Shown in pieces: positions 16,679 through 24,791 of a DNA stretch of 49,508 nt. The DNA is from Gemella haemolysans (lineage in GTDB: Bacteria; Bacillota; Bacilli; Staphylococcales; Gemellaceae). Within the stretch, counting starts at the first letter, position 1, and each line of letters opens with the position of its first letter. A model generated the notes under the pieces. The model was given only the letters and a program-made list of their open reading frames with translations, did no database searches and was not told the DNA's origin. Location: assembly GCF_028308085.1 (NCBI RefSeq), contig NZ_JAQMFS010000093.1, positions 1-49,508 of the forward strand, written 5' to 3'. The position numbers and the translations under genes are program-made.

Positions 16679-17080
16679 ATTAGACTTTTATATAAGAAAT
16701 ACTTTTCATTAATAATGTTGATTTTAGTTTGTATTGCGATATTTTTATTTTCCAATCAAGTTGGTGAGGAATCTTCGAAGATATCAAATGATTTAATCAT
16801 AAGAAAATTAGGTCACTTTAGTGAATATATGATTTTAGGATTTTTTTCATTTTCTTATCTATCAAATTTATTTGTGAAAAGTAGCGAGTTTAAAGATTAT
16901 AGAAAAACAGCAATAACGAGCCTTGTATTTTCTGTTGTATACGCTTCTAGTGATGAATTTCATCAGACTTTTGTAGCTGGAAGAGATGGTAATATCATAG
17001 ATGTACTAATAGACAGTAGCGGTGCTTTAGTAGGGATAATGATATCTAGTATTATGTATTTTCTTATTATGAAAAAATAG
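16679..17080 (+). CDS. VanZ-like membrane protein, apparent ATT start
   Basis: 133 residues from ATT 16679, or 121 from ATG 16715. VanZ-family signatures are intact: KLGHFSEY (a conserved basic-x-GHFxEY block) and SDEFHQTFVAGRDGNIIDVL followed by IDSSGALVG. Four membrane helices are predicted. VanZ of Tn1546 gives low-level teicoplanin resistance; chromosomal homologues mostly have unknown roles. Start choice: AAGGAG (16665-16670) lies 8 nt before an ATT that opens RLLYKKYFSLIM, a basic N-terminus typical of the family. The in-frame ATG at 16715 has no ribosome site. ATT starts are rare, so this is a reasoned preference. Standing alone, it precedes the response regulator by 97 nt with no terminator seen. 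Confidence 0.85.
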   Translation: MRLLYKKYFSLIMLILVCIAIFLFSNQVGEESSKISNDLIIRKLGHFSEYMILGFFSFSYLSNLFVKSSEFKDYRKTAITSLVFSVVYASSDEFHQTFVAGRDGNIIDVLIDSSGALVGIMISSIMYFLIMKK

Positions 17081-17177
17081 TGAAAAGTATAGTGGTTTTT
17101 AGTTGTATTTTTTTAGAAAAGTTATAAAATATTTATTTAGAGAAACAAAAGTTAAGAAATAAAAGGAGGAGTTTTTG

Positions 17178-17852
17178 ATGCTTAAAGCGCTTATTGTAGA
17201 AGATGATAAATTATTAGCTTCATCGTTAAAAGCAGCAATCGCAGAAAAATTCGATGCGGATGTTTGTTATAATGGGCTAGATGGACGAAAATATATTGAT
17301 GAAAATGTATATGATTTTGTCATAACGGATAGTATCTTACCTGGAATGGGTGGGATAGATCTATTAGATTATATTCGTGAAGAAAAAGAACTGAAAATAC
17401 CAGTAATTGTAATCACTATAGCTGAATCAACTGAAGAAAAGGCAAGAGTTATGAAGCATAGAGTAACGGAATATCTACCACGTGTAGCGGATACTTCTCT
17501 TTTACTAACAACTATGTCTAACTTACTTCAACGTGAAAGTAACTTAAAAGGTGAAAATGAAATTACATACAAAGATTTAGTGTTAGATCTTAAAAATGAA
17601 TTAGTATCATCTAATGGTGGAACGTTGGAATCTATTAAAGGAAAATATCTTGAATTATTATCTTTCTTTGTGATAAATAATAATATTGTATTAGAGAAAG
17701 AAGAAATTTTCGATCGTGTATGGGGTGTTGATTCAGAAACAACTATTAATGCGATTGAGGTTTACATCTCAGGATTAAGAAAAGAACTACGAAAAATTGG
17801 TTATGACAAAAATCTTAGAACTGTTCGTGGTGTCGGATATACTTTTGAGTAG
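17178..17852 (+). CDS. OmpR/PhoB-type response regulator without adjacent kinase
   Basis: 224 residues. The receiver domain (1-115) has the acidic pair E8/D9/D10 (IVEDD), the phospho-acceptor D51 (VITDSILPGMGG) and T80. The usual Lys of the switch (the K of a YLxKPF-type motif) is replaced: the segment reads TEYLPRVAD with Arg102 and no KPF. The winged-helix DNA-binding domain spans about 128-224 and ends LRTVRGVGYTFE. AAAGGAGG lies 8 nt before ATG 17178; the in-frame TTG one codon upstream is rejected. No histidine kinase is in this window. The next gene is UPF0223, 8 nt downstream. It may be an atypical or phosphorylation-independent regulator (inference). Confidence 0.9.
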   Translation: MLKALIVEDDKLLASSLKAAIAEKFDADVCYNGLDGRKYIDENVYDFVITDSILPGMGGIDLLDYIREEKELKIPVIVITIAESTEEKARVMKHRVTEYLPRVADTSLLLTTMSNLLQRESNLKGENEITYKDLVLDLKNELVSSNGGTLESIKGKYLELLSFFVINNNIVLEKEEIFDRVWGVDSETTINAIEVYISGLRKELRKIGYDKNLRTVRGVGYTFE

Positions 17853-17860
17853 GTAAGGAT

Positions 17861-18127
17861 ATGGAGTTTAATTATCCGATAGATTATACGCTATATAATA
17901 CTGAGGAAATAACAACAATTATTAAGTTTTTAGACTTAATTGAAGAATGTTATTTGTCAGGTGTGGAACTTACAGAGTTTAAATCTACATATAAAGAATT
18001 TAAAAGTGTAGTTCGTGCAAAATCTGAAGAAAATTCATTGTATCGTGATTTTAAAGAAATTACAGGCTTTGACGGTTATTTAGCAGTAAAAGAAATAAAA
18101 AATGAAAAACCAAAAATTAAGCTTTAA
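17861..18127 (+). CDS. UPF0223 family protein (YktA-like)
   Basis: 88 residues, matching UPF0223 (Bacillus YktA) along its length: N-terminal FNYPIDYTLYNTEEITTIIKF, central GVELTEFKSTYKEFKSVVRAKSEE (split FKSTYKEFKSVV / RAKSEE), and C-terminal FKEITGFDGYLAVKEIK. A small helical cytosolic protein with no known function. It starts 8 nt after the response-regulator stop, so it shares its transcript. Its last codons form the left arm of the terminator at 18105-18146, an economical overlap. Confidence 0.9.
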   Translation: MEFNYPIDYTLYNTEEITTIIKFLDLIEECYLSGVELTEFKSTYKEFKSVVRAKSEENSLYRDFKEITGFDGYLAVKEIKNEKPKIKL

Positions 18128-18146
18128 TGCTTGATTTTTGGTTTTT
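18105..18146. terminator. Bidirectional terminator overlapping two coding ends
   Basis: AAAAACCAAAAATTAAGC (18105-18122) pairs with GCTTGATTTTTGGTTTTT (18129-18146), 18 bp with one wobble. The left arm lies inside the last codons of UPF0223, and the right arm reaches the stop codon of the convergent methyltransferase gene. Confidence 0.8.
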
Positions 18147-18900
18147 ATTTTAGGTTAAGATAGCCGTAATGGAATTTTGTATTTTTTCTTATTATTTGAG
18201 TAAAATTATATTTTTCAAAAACACTATCTTTAAAATGAGCTTTGACTATTATTTTTTTTCTAGCGACTCTTTTCGCTTCTTTTATGAATTCTTCGTAAGG
18301 AAAAATAGTGTCGGCTAAGGGAAGTATACCTTCGAGATTTCTTGATTCTGTAATGTTATGAGAAAACATAGGGTCAAAGTATATAATGTCGTAACTATCA
18401 TCAGGACAATTTTTTAAATAATCTAGACAATCGACATTATAAGTTTTAATTTTACACATCGCTTTATTAATTTCTTCATTCGAAGAAATATAGTTTTTTA
18501 GACCGTTGGTTGTGATTAGGTGAATGATGTTATTTTTTTCTAAAGATGTAACCTTATGTCCGTAATAACTTAGTAATATACTGTCTCCAGCTAGGCCCAT
18601 AGTACAATCAAGAATATTTTGTTCTTTTTCTTTGATTATTTCTACTAAGGGTTCGTTATCTGAATTTTTTATTTTAAGAGCTGTTGTGTCTAAATGAAAG
18701 AAGAATTCAGAATCGTCTTCGAAGTAGCTTAATTTGTTCTTATAGACTACTAGTACACCGTCTGATGAGGATAATAATTGTTTTATTGTTTTCTTATTTC
18801 TCATTTTATACTTTAATCTTAAATCATCGGCGAGTCGTTGGGCTTTTTCATTAAGTTCTGAATTTGTTTTTACACTAGTTGTTACTATTATATTTTTCAT
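18145..18900 (-). CDS. Class I SAM-dependent methyltransferase, RsmJ/YpiP-like
   Basis: 251 residues. An N-terminal segment (1-90; IIVTTSVKTNSELNEKAQRL, then KNKLSYF) precedes a Rossmann methyltransferase fold. The SAM motif is ILDCTMGLAGDS (96-107); the acidic ribose-binding strand is VTSLEKN; the DPMF motif (176-179, YFDPMF) resembles the DPPY-type catalytic loops of N-methyltransferases. Overall it fits the RsmJ-like family, of which E. coli RsmJ methylates G1516 of 16S rRNA. Whether this Gram-positive member does the same is not shown. Its start lies inside the upstream fthC-type gene (26-nt overlap), so translation is coupled. Confidence 0.82.
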   Translation of the reverse strand: MKNIIVTTSVKTNSELNEKAQRLADDLRLKYKMRNKKTIKQLLSSSDGVLVVYKNKLSYFEDDSEFFFHLDTTALKIKNSDNEPLVEIIKEKEQNILDCTMGLAGDSILLSYYGHKVTSLEKNNIIHLITTNGLKNYISSNEEINKAMCKIKTYNVDCLDYLKNCPDDSYDIIYFDPMFSHNITESRNLEGILPLADTIFPYEEFIKEAKRVARKKIIVKAHFKDSVFEKYNFTQIIRKNTKFHYGYLNLK

Positions 18901-19441
18901 TGATTATAAAAATTCTCTCCTCGGTTATGATTACATCTACTTTTATATCGTGACCTTCTTTAGGAACATTATCTTGTAGTAGTTTATGGTAAGATAAACC
19001 AACGCTAATATCATATTCTCTTGATGAGAAATATTTATCGTAGTATCCTTTACCATAACCAAGTCGATATCCATTATTATCGAAAACGATAGAAGGAGTT
19101 ACTACTAAGTCTATTTTTCCTTCGTAGTAGTCGGATGAAGTTGGTTCTAATACTCCGAAATGTCCTGGGGCAAGCTCATCCCAAGATTTTAAGCGAATTA
19201 AATTCATCTTTCCATTTTCTATTTTAGGAACAAAGATTTGTTTTTTATTTATCCATTTTTTTATAAAAGTTTCAGTTGTGATTTCGCTACCAAATCCCAC
19301 GTATATGAATATTTTTTCTGAGGATTCGAAGAAATTTTGTTCTTCCAATGTTGCAAAGATTGTGTTAGTAGATGAGTTTCTATAGTCGCTTGCTAAGCTG
19401 TTTCGTTCGGATATGAATTTTTTTCTAAGTGTTTTTTTCAT
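18875..19441 (-). CDS. 5-formyltetrahydrofolate cyclo-ligase
   Basis: Converts 5-formyl-THF to 5,10-methenyl-THF with ATP, returning the storage folate to the one-carbon pool. 188 residues, normal length. N-terminal KKTLRKKFISERNSL is the substrate-binding basic start; VFDNNGYRLGYGKGYYDKYF contains the family signature (RLGYGKGYYD). A GAGGTGAT ribosome site is upstream of the ATG. First gene of a two-gene minus-strand unit with the methyltransferase. The promoter probably includes TATAAT on the minus strand just upstream; the -35 is unclear. Confidence 0.93.
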   Translation of the reverse strand: MKKTLRKKFISERNSLASDYRNSSTNTIFATLEEQNFFESSEKIFIYVGFGSEITTETFIKKWINKKQIFVPKIENGKMNLIRLKSWDELAPGHFGVLEPTSSDYYEGKIDLVVTPSIVFDNNGYRLGYGKGYYDKYFSSREYDISVGLSYHKLLQDNVPKEGHDIKVDVIITEERIFIINEKYNSNN

Positions 19442-19945
19442 AATGTATCACCTCACGTTATATTATATCATAAATCTAAATACAATTATAATTTTGATAT
19501 AGTATAATAATTGAATGATGTAATTATGATTATGTAAATGAGAAAAAGTACATTATATCTGTAATAAGAATTTTTATGGTAAAGGTGTTCAAATAGTTAT
19601 TATAAAAACAAATATGGATTTTACTGGTAGATAAAGTTATACTATAGGGATATAAGTTATCTATAAATTTTTAGAATTTTTATAATAAAGTATGTACAAG
19701 TATAATCAAAATTTTAAGAAAATATAAATAGATGTGGAAACTATGAATGTTGCTGTAGGTGGGTTTCAGATTTTCATAATATTATGAGATTTTCATAAAT
19801 ATAAAAATCTTAAATTATGATTTACTGTATTTACAAGATAAAAGTAGTAAAATAAAAAATAATTATTCATTATTTAATGGAAATAATAGTATAAATATGA
19901 TATAATATAAAAGAAAATTTATGAGAAAGGAATCTTTTACAAATA
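19442..19945. other. 504-bp AT-rich divergent intergenic region
   Basis: Holds the minus-strand promoter area of the cyclo-ligase gene and the plus-strand promoter of the ABC/AraC operon. A perfect 14-bp palindrome TCATAATATTATGA (19774-19787) is embedded between two copies of AGATTTTCATAA (19768-19779 and 19787-19798, 19 bp apart), about 100 bp upstream of the -10. This could bind a regulator such as the operon's own AraC-type protein (inference). No gene is supported here. Confidence 0.5.
19898..19906 (+). promoter_or_regulatory. Extended -10 promoter of the ABC/AraC operon
   Basis: TGATATAAT with no good -35; 40 nt upstream of the ATG at 19946. Confidence 0.55.
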
Positions 19946-21169
19946 ATGACAAATTCAGAAAAAAATAAAGATATATTAAGTAATGATGAATTGGCAAAAA
20001 ATAGTAAAAAAACAGATGATTATTCAAATCTGCTTGAGAAAATAAGAAAGCAAGTTGATATAGAGAATTCGTCTACTTACACTAGAAAGACTCATAATGA
20101 ACAAGAGAATCTTGAAGAAACAGTAATTATGCCAACTGTTACAGAAAAAGTAACTGATGAGTATGCCGAAACAGTTGTACTAGATAAAAATGAATTAGTA
20201 CAAGCAATTGAGAAAGAAGAAGCGTTAGTAGGGAAAAAAGTAGAAAAAGTTGAGGAAAAACCTGTAGTACTAGAGGTGCTAGGGGTGAAAAAACGTATAG
20301 GTTTAAAAACAATTGTTGAAGATATTACCTTCGACATGCGTGAAGGTGAGATAATCGGATTACTAGGGCCTAATGGAAGTGGTAAAACTACAATCATGAG
20401 AATGATGGTAGGACTAACTAAGAAAACAAAAGGGGGCGTCTATTGTTTCGAAAAACCTCTTGGTTTAGGAAGAACTTCTATGCTTAAAGAAGTTGGAGCG
20501 ATGATTGAAACACCTGAGTTTTATAACTATATGTCAGGTTGGGCTAACTTGAAACAAATTGCACGTGTATGTGGTAAAAAAGTAACAAGAGCACGTATGA
20601 AAGAACTAGTTGAATTTGTTGGACTGAAAAAAGTAATTAGAAAAAAAGTTAAAACTTATTCACTAGGTATGCGTCAACGTCTTGGATTAGCACAAGCATT
20701 ATTAAATGATCCTAAAGTTCTTATTCTTGATGAGCCTGTTAATGGATTAGACCCACAAGGAGTGCAAGATTTTCGTAATAAACTTAAAGAAATCGCAGCA
20801 ACAGGAGTTTCAATTTTAATTTCATCACATCTTCTTGATGAAATTGAAAAAGTTTGTGATAGAGTTATCGTAATTGAAAAAGGTAAAATTATTGCTGATG
20901 ATAAATTAGAAAATCTAGTAGCAGATGAAGTCGTTAAAACATTAATTTCAACACATGATGTTGAAAAAACAGAATTATTAGTAAGAGAACTAGGGGTTAG
21001 ATATGAACTGACTAAAGATGGATTTGTATTTGAAAATCTAAATCGTGAAGAAAAATCTCGTATCATTACTTACTTAGTAACTAATAATGTTGAATTAGAT
21101 ACAATTCGTGAATTAACAACATCATTAGAGGATCGATTCCTACAAATTACAGGAGGGGAGAGAAAATAA
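19946..21169 (+). CDS. ABC transporter ATP-binding protein, BcrA-like, with a ~108-residue N-terminal extension
   Basis: 407 residues; the ABC domain begins near residue 109 and is complete: Walker A GPNGSGKTT (141-149), signature SLGMR (239-243), Walker B LILDEP (259-264), then a His switch in ISSHLLDE. Sequence features (a signature of SLGMRQRL type, ETPEFYNYMSG) match the BcrA/bacitracin-resistance-like group. The first 108 residues are extra: charged, low complexity, with two similar blocks EETVIM (58-63) and AETVVL (75-80 region). Most relatives start directly with the ABC domain. The ribosome site AAAGGAA lies rather far (about 14 nt) from the ATG. It overlaps the permease gene by one base (TAATG). 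The substrate is unknown. Confidence 0.9.
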   Translation: MTNSEKNKDILSNDELAKNSKKTDDYSNLLEKIRKQVDIENSSTYTRKTHNEQENLEETVIMPTVTEKVTDEYAETVVLDKNELVQAIEKEEALVGKKVEKVEEKPVVLEVLGVKKRIGLKTIVEDITFDMREGEIIGLLGPNGSGKTTIMRMMVGLTKKTKGGVYCFEKPLGLGRTSMLKEVGAMIETPEFYNYMSGWANLKQIARVCGKKVTRARMKELVEFVGLKKVIRKKVKTYSLGMRQRLGLAQALLNDPKVLILDEPVNGLDPQGVQDFRNKLKEIAATGVSILISSHLLDEIEKVCDRVIVIEKGKIIADDKLENLVADEVVKTLISTHDVEKTELLVRELGVRYELTKDGFVFENLNREEKSRIITYLVTNNVELDTIRELTTSLEDRFLQITGGERK

Positions 21170-21990
21170 TGAAATTATTAATAAATGAATTTATAAAAGA
21201 TTATAAAAAGAAAACTACATGGTTATATTTCTTACTATCATTTGGAATTATTTTGTTAAATAGCTATTTTGCAAAAAGACAATTTGAAGATGGTGTAGAT
21301 GCGGTAAAAATATTAAGTGGAATAACGGTGGTTGCTGCGGCAACAGCAACGATATTCTCGCTAATTATGTTAGCAAACAATTTATCTCAAGAATACTCAA
21401 AAGGAACGATTAAGTTTCTATATACAAAACCTAAGTCTCGTTCTGCGATACTTACTGCAAAAATAGTATTAGCATTCATTAACTATATTATTTTCTTAGT
21501 AGTAGGAACAGTATTTGATTTTGTAACAAAAAATTATGTATTCTTTAAAAATAAAGTAGGATTAAATCATTTGAATGATACTATAACTGAAGGATATTTT
21601 GGAAGAACAGTTGCTAAACAAATAATAATAACAAACTTAGCTGATTTAGCAGTGTATATCTTCTTTGTAGCGATGGTAGTATTAGTTTGTGTAGTGTTTA
21701 AAACACAAATTCTATCATTGGTATTAGTTATGTTATCACTTTTAGGAACTGGATTAATTCAATCTTTAACAATATTTGCAGTTTCAAAATTCTCATGGGC
21801 AAAATATCACATGTTTGACGTACCATTATTTAGTTCATATTATTCAAGTGAAGCAGGTCGTCAGACTGTAAAAGAAATGTTTAAGTTTGATAATGCAAAT
21901 GCATTAATTATTATGTTAGTAGCATACAGTTTTGTATTCTTTACAATTTCATACATTGTAAATGCAAGACGTGATATTACAATAGATTAG
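21169..21990 (+). CDS. ABC-2 type permease, partner of the BcrA-like ATPase
   Basis: 273 residues with about six membrane helices (for example WLYFLLSFGIILLNSYF; VVAAATATIFSLIMLANNL; AFINYIIFLVVGTVFDF; LAVYIFFVAMVVLVCVVF; SLVLVMLSLLGTGLIQ; ALIIMLVAYSFVFFTISYIV). The segment LSQEYSKGTIKFLYTKPKSRS is typical of ABC-2 permeases of the bacitracin/Nat type. The ATG overlaps the stop of the ATPase gene, so both are made together. The AraC-type gene follows after 27 nt. A role in peptide or drug export or resistance is likely from family; the actual substrate is not visible. Confidence 0.87.
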   Translation: MKLLINEFIKDYKKKTTWLYFLLSFGIILLNSYFAKRQFEDGVDAVKILSGITVVAAATATIFSLIMLANNLSQEYSKGTIKFLYTKPKSRSAILTAKIVLAFINYIIFLVVGTVFDFVTKNYVFFKNKVGLNHLNDTITEGYFGRTVAKQIIITNLADLAVYIFFVAMVVLVCVVFKTQILSLVLVMLSLLGTGLIQSLTIFAVSKFSWAKYHMFDVPLFSSYYSSEAGRQTVKEMFKFDNANALIIMLVAYSFVFFTISYIVNARRDITID

Positions 21991-22017
21991 AGTATAAATT
22001 GTTAGGAGGTAGGTAAA

Positions 22018-23196
22018 ATGAGAAGTTCATTAAAGAAAATTGAGCGAATTAAGGATATTCTGGATTTAAATGGAGATGTGTTAACATATAAATACTCAGA
22101 TGAAGAAATACGTTTTGACTTAGGTGAAGAGCAATTAAGCAGTATTTTCAGTAGATTTGTTAAGAGAAATCTTCCTAAGATTAAAGAAGGGTTACATGCA
22201 GGGAAGCTTGTAAAATGCCAAAGTGGTTTAGGAATTTCATGTTTATTTATTCCGAGTGATAATGAAGATGATTTCTATCTAATTACTCCTTTCTTAGAAT
22301 ATTTAATACCAACTAAATTATTCCAAGAATCATTAACAAAATATGGAGCGAGTATTAGTGAATTAATTTGTGATGTATATTTTTCATTACCAATTACACC
22401 AAGAAAAAAATTCAACTATTTAGTAGAATTATTAGTAGAAGACGAAAATGTAGATTTCTTAGATGCGATTGTTTTAATTGAAGATTCTAGTGTGAAAAAT
22501 GTAAGAAGAACATCATCTAGAAAAAATACATACTTAAATAGTATTCTAGAGAGTGAAGTTAAGTTTAAACATGAGATTTTACAAGCTGTAGTTGAAGGTA
22601 ATATTTCTCGTGTTAATATGCTTTTCGATTTACGTCGTAGAAATCATGGTGTAGAAGAAAGCCATGTTGAGCAGGGCGTTAATGTTCGTCGTAGAAAATC
22701 ATATAACATGAATGATTTATTACGCTATGCTCTTGAACAACACAATGACGATTTCTTAGGAATCGAAGAATTATGGGTTAAAATTAAAAATAAACTTGAT
22801 AACTATGACTTATCAGAAGATGTTATTAGAAGTTACTGTCTATTAGTTGATAGAAATAAATACAAAGATAAACAAGCTGTAGTTCGTAACTGTATTGCTT
22901 ATATCAATGATCGTATTTCAGAAAAAATTAGTTTAGATAACGTAAGTGATTACTTAGGTGTTAATAAGAGTTATCTGTCTTCTATTTTCAATAAAGATAT
23001 GGGAATTAGTATTGTAGATTATATCCACGATAAACGTATATCTAACGCGTGCTATTTATTAGCGAATACTGATTTTTCAATTTCAGAAGTTGCAGATTAT
23101 ATTGGGTACTTCGATACAAGTTACTTCATTAGAATATTTAAAACACTAGTGAAAATGACACCTCTTAAATATAGAGAGTCATTATCTAAAAGATAA
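22018..23196 (+). CDS. AraC-family transcriptional regulator
   Basis: 392 residues. The C-terminal ~100 residues are the AraC double helix-turn-helix: ISLDNVSDYLGVNKSYLSSIF, split as ISLDNVSDYLGV and NKSYLSSIF, then SISEVADYIGYFDTSYFIRI, then KMTPLKYRES. The N-terminal ~270 residues are not a recognisable cupin or receiver; they are mixed alpha/beta with a run of basic residues (RRRNHG, VRRRKS). AGGAGGT lies 8 nt before the ATG. It is the last gene of the ABC operon, so it may regulate that transporter or sense what it handles (inference). A terminator follows. Confidence 0.9.
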   Translation: MRSSLKKIERIKDILDLNGDVLTYKYSDEEIRFDLGEEQLSSIFSRFVKRNLPKIKEGLHAGKLVKCQSGLGISCLFIPSDNEDDFYLITPFLEYLIPTKLFQESLTKYGASISELICDVYFSLPITPRKKFNYLVELLVEDENVDFLDAIVLIEDSSVKNVRRTSSRKNTYLNSILESEVKFKHEILQAVVEGNISRVNMLFDLRRRNHGVEESHVEQGVNVRRRKSYNMNDLLRYALEQHNDDFLGIEELWVKIKNKLDNYDLSEDVIRSYCLLVDRNKYKDKQAVVRNCIAYINDRISEKISLDNVSDYLGVNKSYLSSIFNKDMGISIVDYIHDKRISNACYLLANTDFSISEVADYIGYFDTSYFIRIFKTLVKMTPLKYRESLSKR

Positions 23197-23202
23197 TATA
23201 GA

Positions 23203-23236
23203 AAAGATTGTTGGCTAAAATAGTCAATAATCTTTT
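23203..23236 (+). terminator. Terminator of the ABC/AraC operon
   Basis: AAAGATTGTTGGCTA / TAGTCAATAATCTTT stem with wobbles, followed by TTTTT. Confidence 0.85.
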
Positions 23237-23303
23237 TTTTATATGTTATGTAAATAATATATATCGTTAATTTTGTATTTTGCTACTTGCATTTATGCAA
23301 ATG

Positions 23304-23312
23304 TGGTATAAT
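23304..23312 (+). promoter_or_regulatory. Extended -10 promoter of coaX, with an upstream palindrome
   Basis: TGGTATAAT, 40 nt before the ATG. The palindrome TTGCAT-TT-ATGCAA at 23287-23300 sits just upstream, where a -35 or an operator would be. Confidence 0.6.
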
Positions 23313-23352
23313 ATAATCATTCTTAAAAATAGTAAATCGTAGGAGATTAAAG

Positions 23353-24126
23353 ATGATTTTTGCATTAGATGTAGGAAATACAAACATCGTACTTGGAGTA
23401 TTTAGCAGTGACTATAAGATGCTTCATTCATGGCGTATAGCAACGGATAATACTAAAACAGAAGATGAACTATATGTTATTATTAGAAATTTCTTTATTG
23501 ATAAAGGGATTAAGTTTGAAGATTTCGATGGAGTGGTGATATCGAGTGTAGTTCCAAAAATGATGTTTGCACTAGAATTGTTAAGTAAGAAATACTTTGA
23601 AAAAGAACCGATTATTGTTTCGGCTGATATTAATACAGGTATAAAGGTACCAGAGCCATATAGTAGTAAATTAGGTGCCGATCGAGTAGTTGATATTGTC
23701 GGAGCAAAAGTTAGTGAATATTTACCAGCAATAGTAGTTGATTTTGGAACAGCTACTACTTTTGATTGTATAGATGAAGATATGAATTATCGTGGAGGTA
23801 TTATTTGTCCAGGTATGAATATTAGTGCGGAAGCATTATATTCAAGGGCTGCAAAACTACCTAGGGTTGAATTTGAAGCGGTGAGTACATCTTTAGGGAT
23901 GGATACTACTAGTCAAATGCAAGCTGGGCTATTTTATGGATTCTTAGGTCAATTTGAAAATATTATTAAACATTTACAAAAAGATTTAGGAAAAGAATAT
24001 AAGGTAGTTTTAACTGGAGGTTTATCAAAGTTTATTGCAAAGTATAGTGATGTGGTGGATATAGTTGATGAAGAATTAACTTTAAAAGGTATAATTGAAT
24101 TGTACAAAATGAATAATACCAAATAA
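23353..24126 (+). CDS. coaX: Type III pantothenate kinase CoaX
   Basis: Phosphorylates pantothenate, the first committed step of coenzyme A synthesis. 257 residues, normal length. The acetate-kinase-fold motifs are present: DVGNTN (6-11, phosphate 1), GADRVVD (substrate loop), DFGTATTFD (phosphate 2) and TGGLS near the C-terminus. Type III enzymes are not feedback-inhibited by CoA. GTAGGAG precedes the ATG. A LOG-family gene follows after 33 nt with no terminator between, so they probably share a transcript. Confidence 0.96.
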   Translation: MIFALDVGNTNIVLGVFSSDYKMLHSWRIATDNTKTEDELYVIIRNFFIDKGIKFEDFDGVVISSVVPKMMFALELLSKKYFEKEPIIVSADINTGIKVPEPYSSKLGADRVVDIVGAKVSEYLPAIVVDFGTATTFDCIDEDMNYRGGIICPGMNISAEALYSRAAKLPRVEFEAVSTSLGMDTTSQMQAGLFYGFLGQFENIIKHLQKDLGKEYKVVLTGGLSKFIAKYSDVVDIVDEELTLKGIIELYKMNNTK

Positions 24127-24159
24127 CATTAAAGAAACAATAATAAGGATATAATAACA

Positions 24160-24705
24160 ATGAAAATTACAGTTTTTTGTGGAGCAAATAATGGGAAGAG
24201 TGAATTGTATAAAGAAAATGCAATAGAACTTGGAGAGTGGATCGCTAGAAATAATCATACTTTAGTATATGGTGGTGGCAAAGTAGGTCTGATGGGGATT
24301 ATTGCTGATACAGTCTTAGATAATGGTGGAGAAGTCATAGGGATAATGCCACAATTTTTAGTAGACAGAGAAATCAGCCACAATGATATTAATGAACTGA
24401 TTGTTGTTGATGATATGTCGGTGAGAAAAACTAAACTTGTTGATCTTGGTGATGTGTTTATTGCTTTGCCAGGTGGACCGGGAACGCTAGAAGAGATATC
24501 ACAGGTAATCTCATGGGTGAGAGTTGGTAAAAAAGATGCTCCTTGTATTCTAATGAATATTAATGGTTATTATGACTTTTTAGAACAATATTTTGATAAG
24601 ATGGTAGCAGAAGGTTTCTTAACTATTGAAGATAGAAAAAACACTTTATTTACAGATAATATAGAGGAAATGGAACGATTCATATTTAATTATAAAAATT
24701 TATAA
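24160..24705 (+). CDS. LOG family protein (cytokinin riboside 5'-monophosphate phosphoribohydrolase-like)
   Basis: 181 residues, standard for TIGR00730. Key motifs: YGGGKVGLMG (near 39-48) and PGGPGTLEE (near 104-112), the nucleotide-binding and catalytic signature shared with lysine-decarboxylase-like LOG proteins. Plant and some bacterial members hydrolyse nucleoside 5'-monophosphates to base and ribose-5-phosphate; the physiological substrate in Firmicutes is unsettled. The ribosome site is weak (AAGGA, 12 nt away), consistent with a second gene after coaX. Confidence 0.92.
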   Translation: MKITVFCGANNGKSELYKENAIELGEWIARNNHTLVYGGGKVGLMGIIADTVLDNGGEVIGIMPQFLVDREISHNDINELIVVDDMSVRKTKLVDLGDVFIALPGGPGTLEEISQVISWVRVGKKDAPCILMNINGYYDFLEQYFDKMVAEGFLTIEDRKNTLFTDNIEEMERFIFNYKNL

Positions 24706-24716
24706 AAGTAAATAAA

Positions 24717-24745
24717 TAGACAATAATGGAAATAAAATGTATAAT
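24717..24745 (+). promoter_or_regulatory. hslO promoter
   Basis: TAGACA, 17-bp spacer, TATAAT; the -10 is 46 nt upstream of the ATG. Confidence 0.65.
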
Positions 24746-24791
24746 AATACATCGTAATAAGAAGTTCTAGAATTGAAAGGAATTTATTTTA

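Noticed and set aside
19742-19790. Short frame MNVAVGGFQIFIIL as a second leader peptide
   Set aside because: The ribosome site is poor and too close, and no terminator/antiterminator structure follows.
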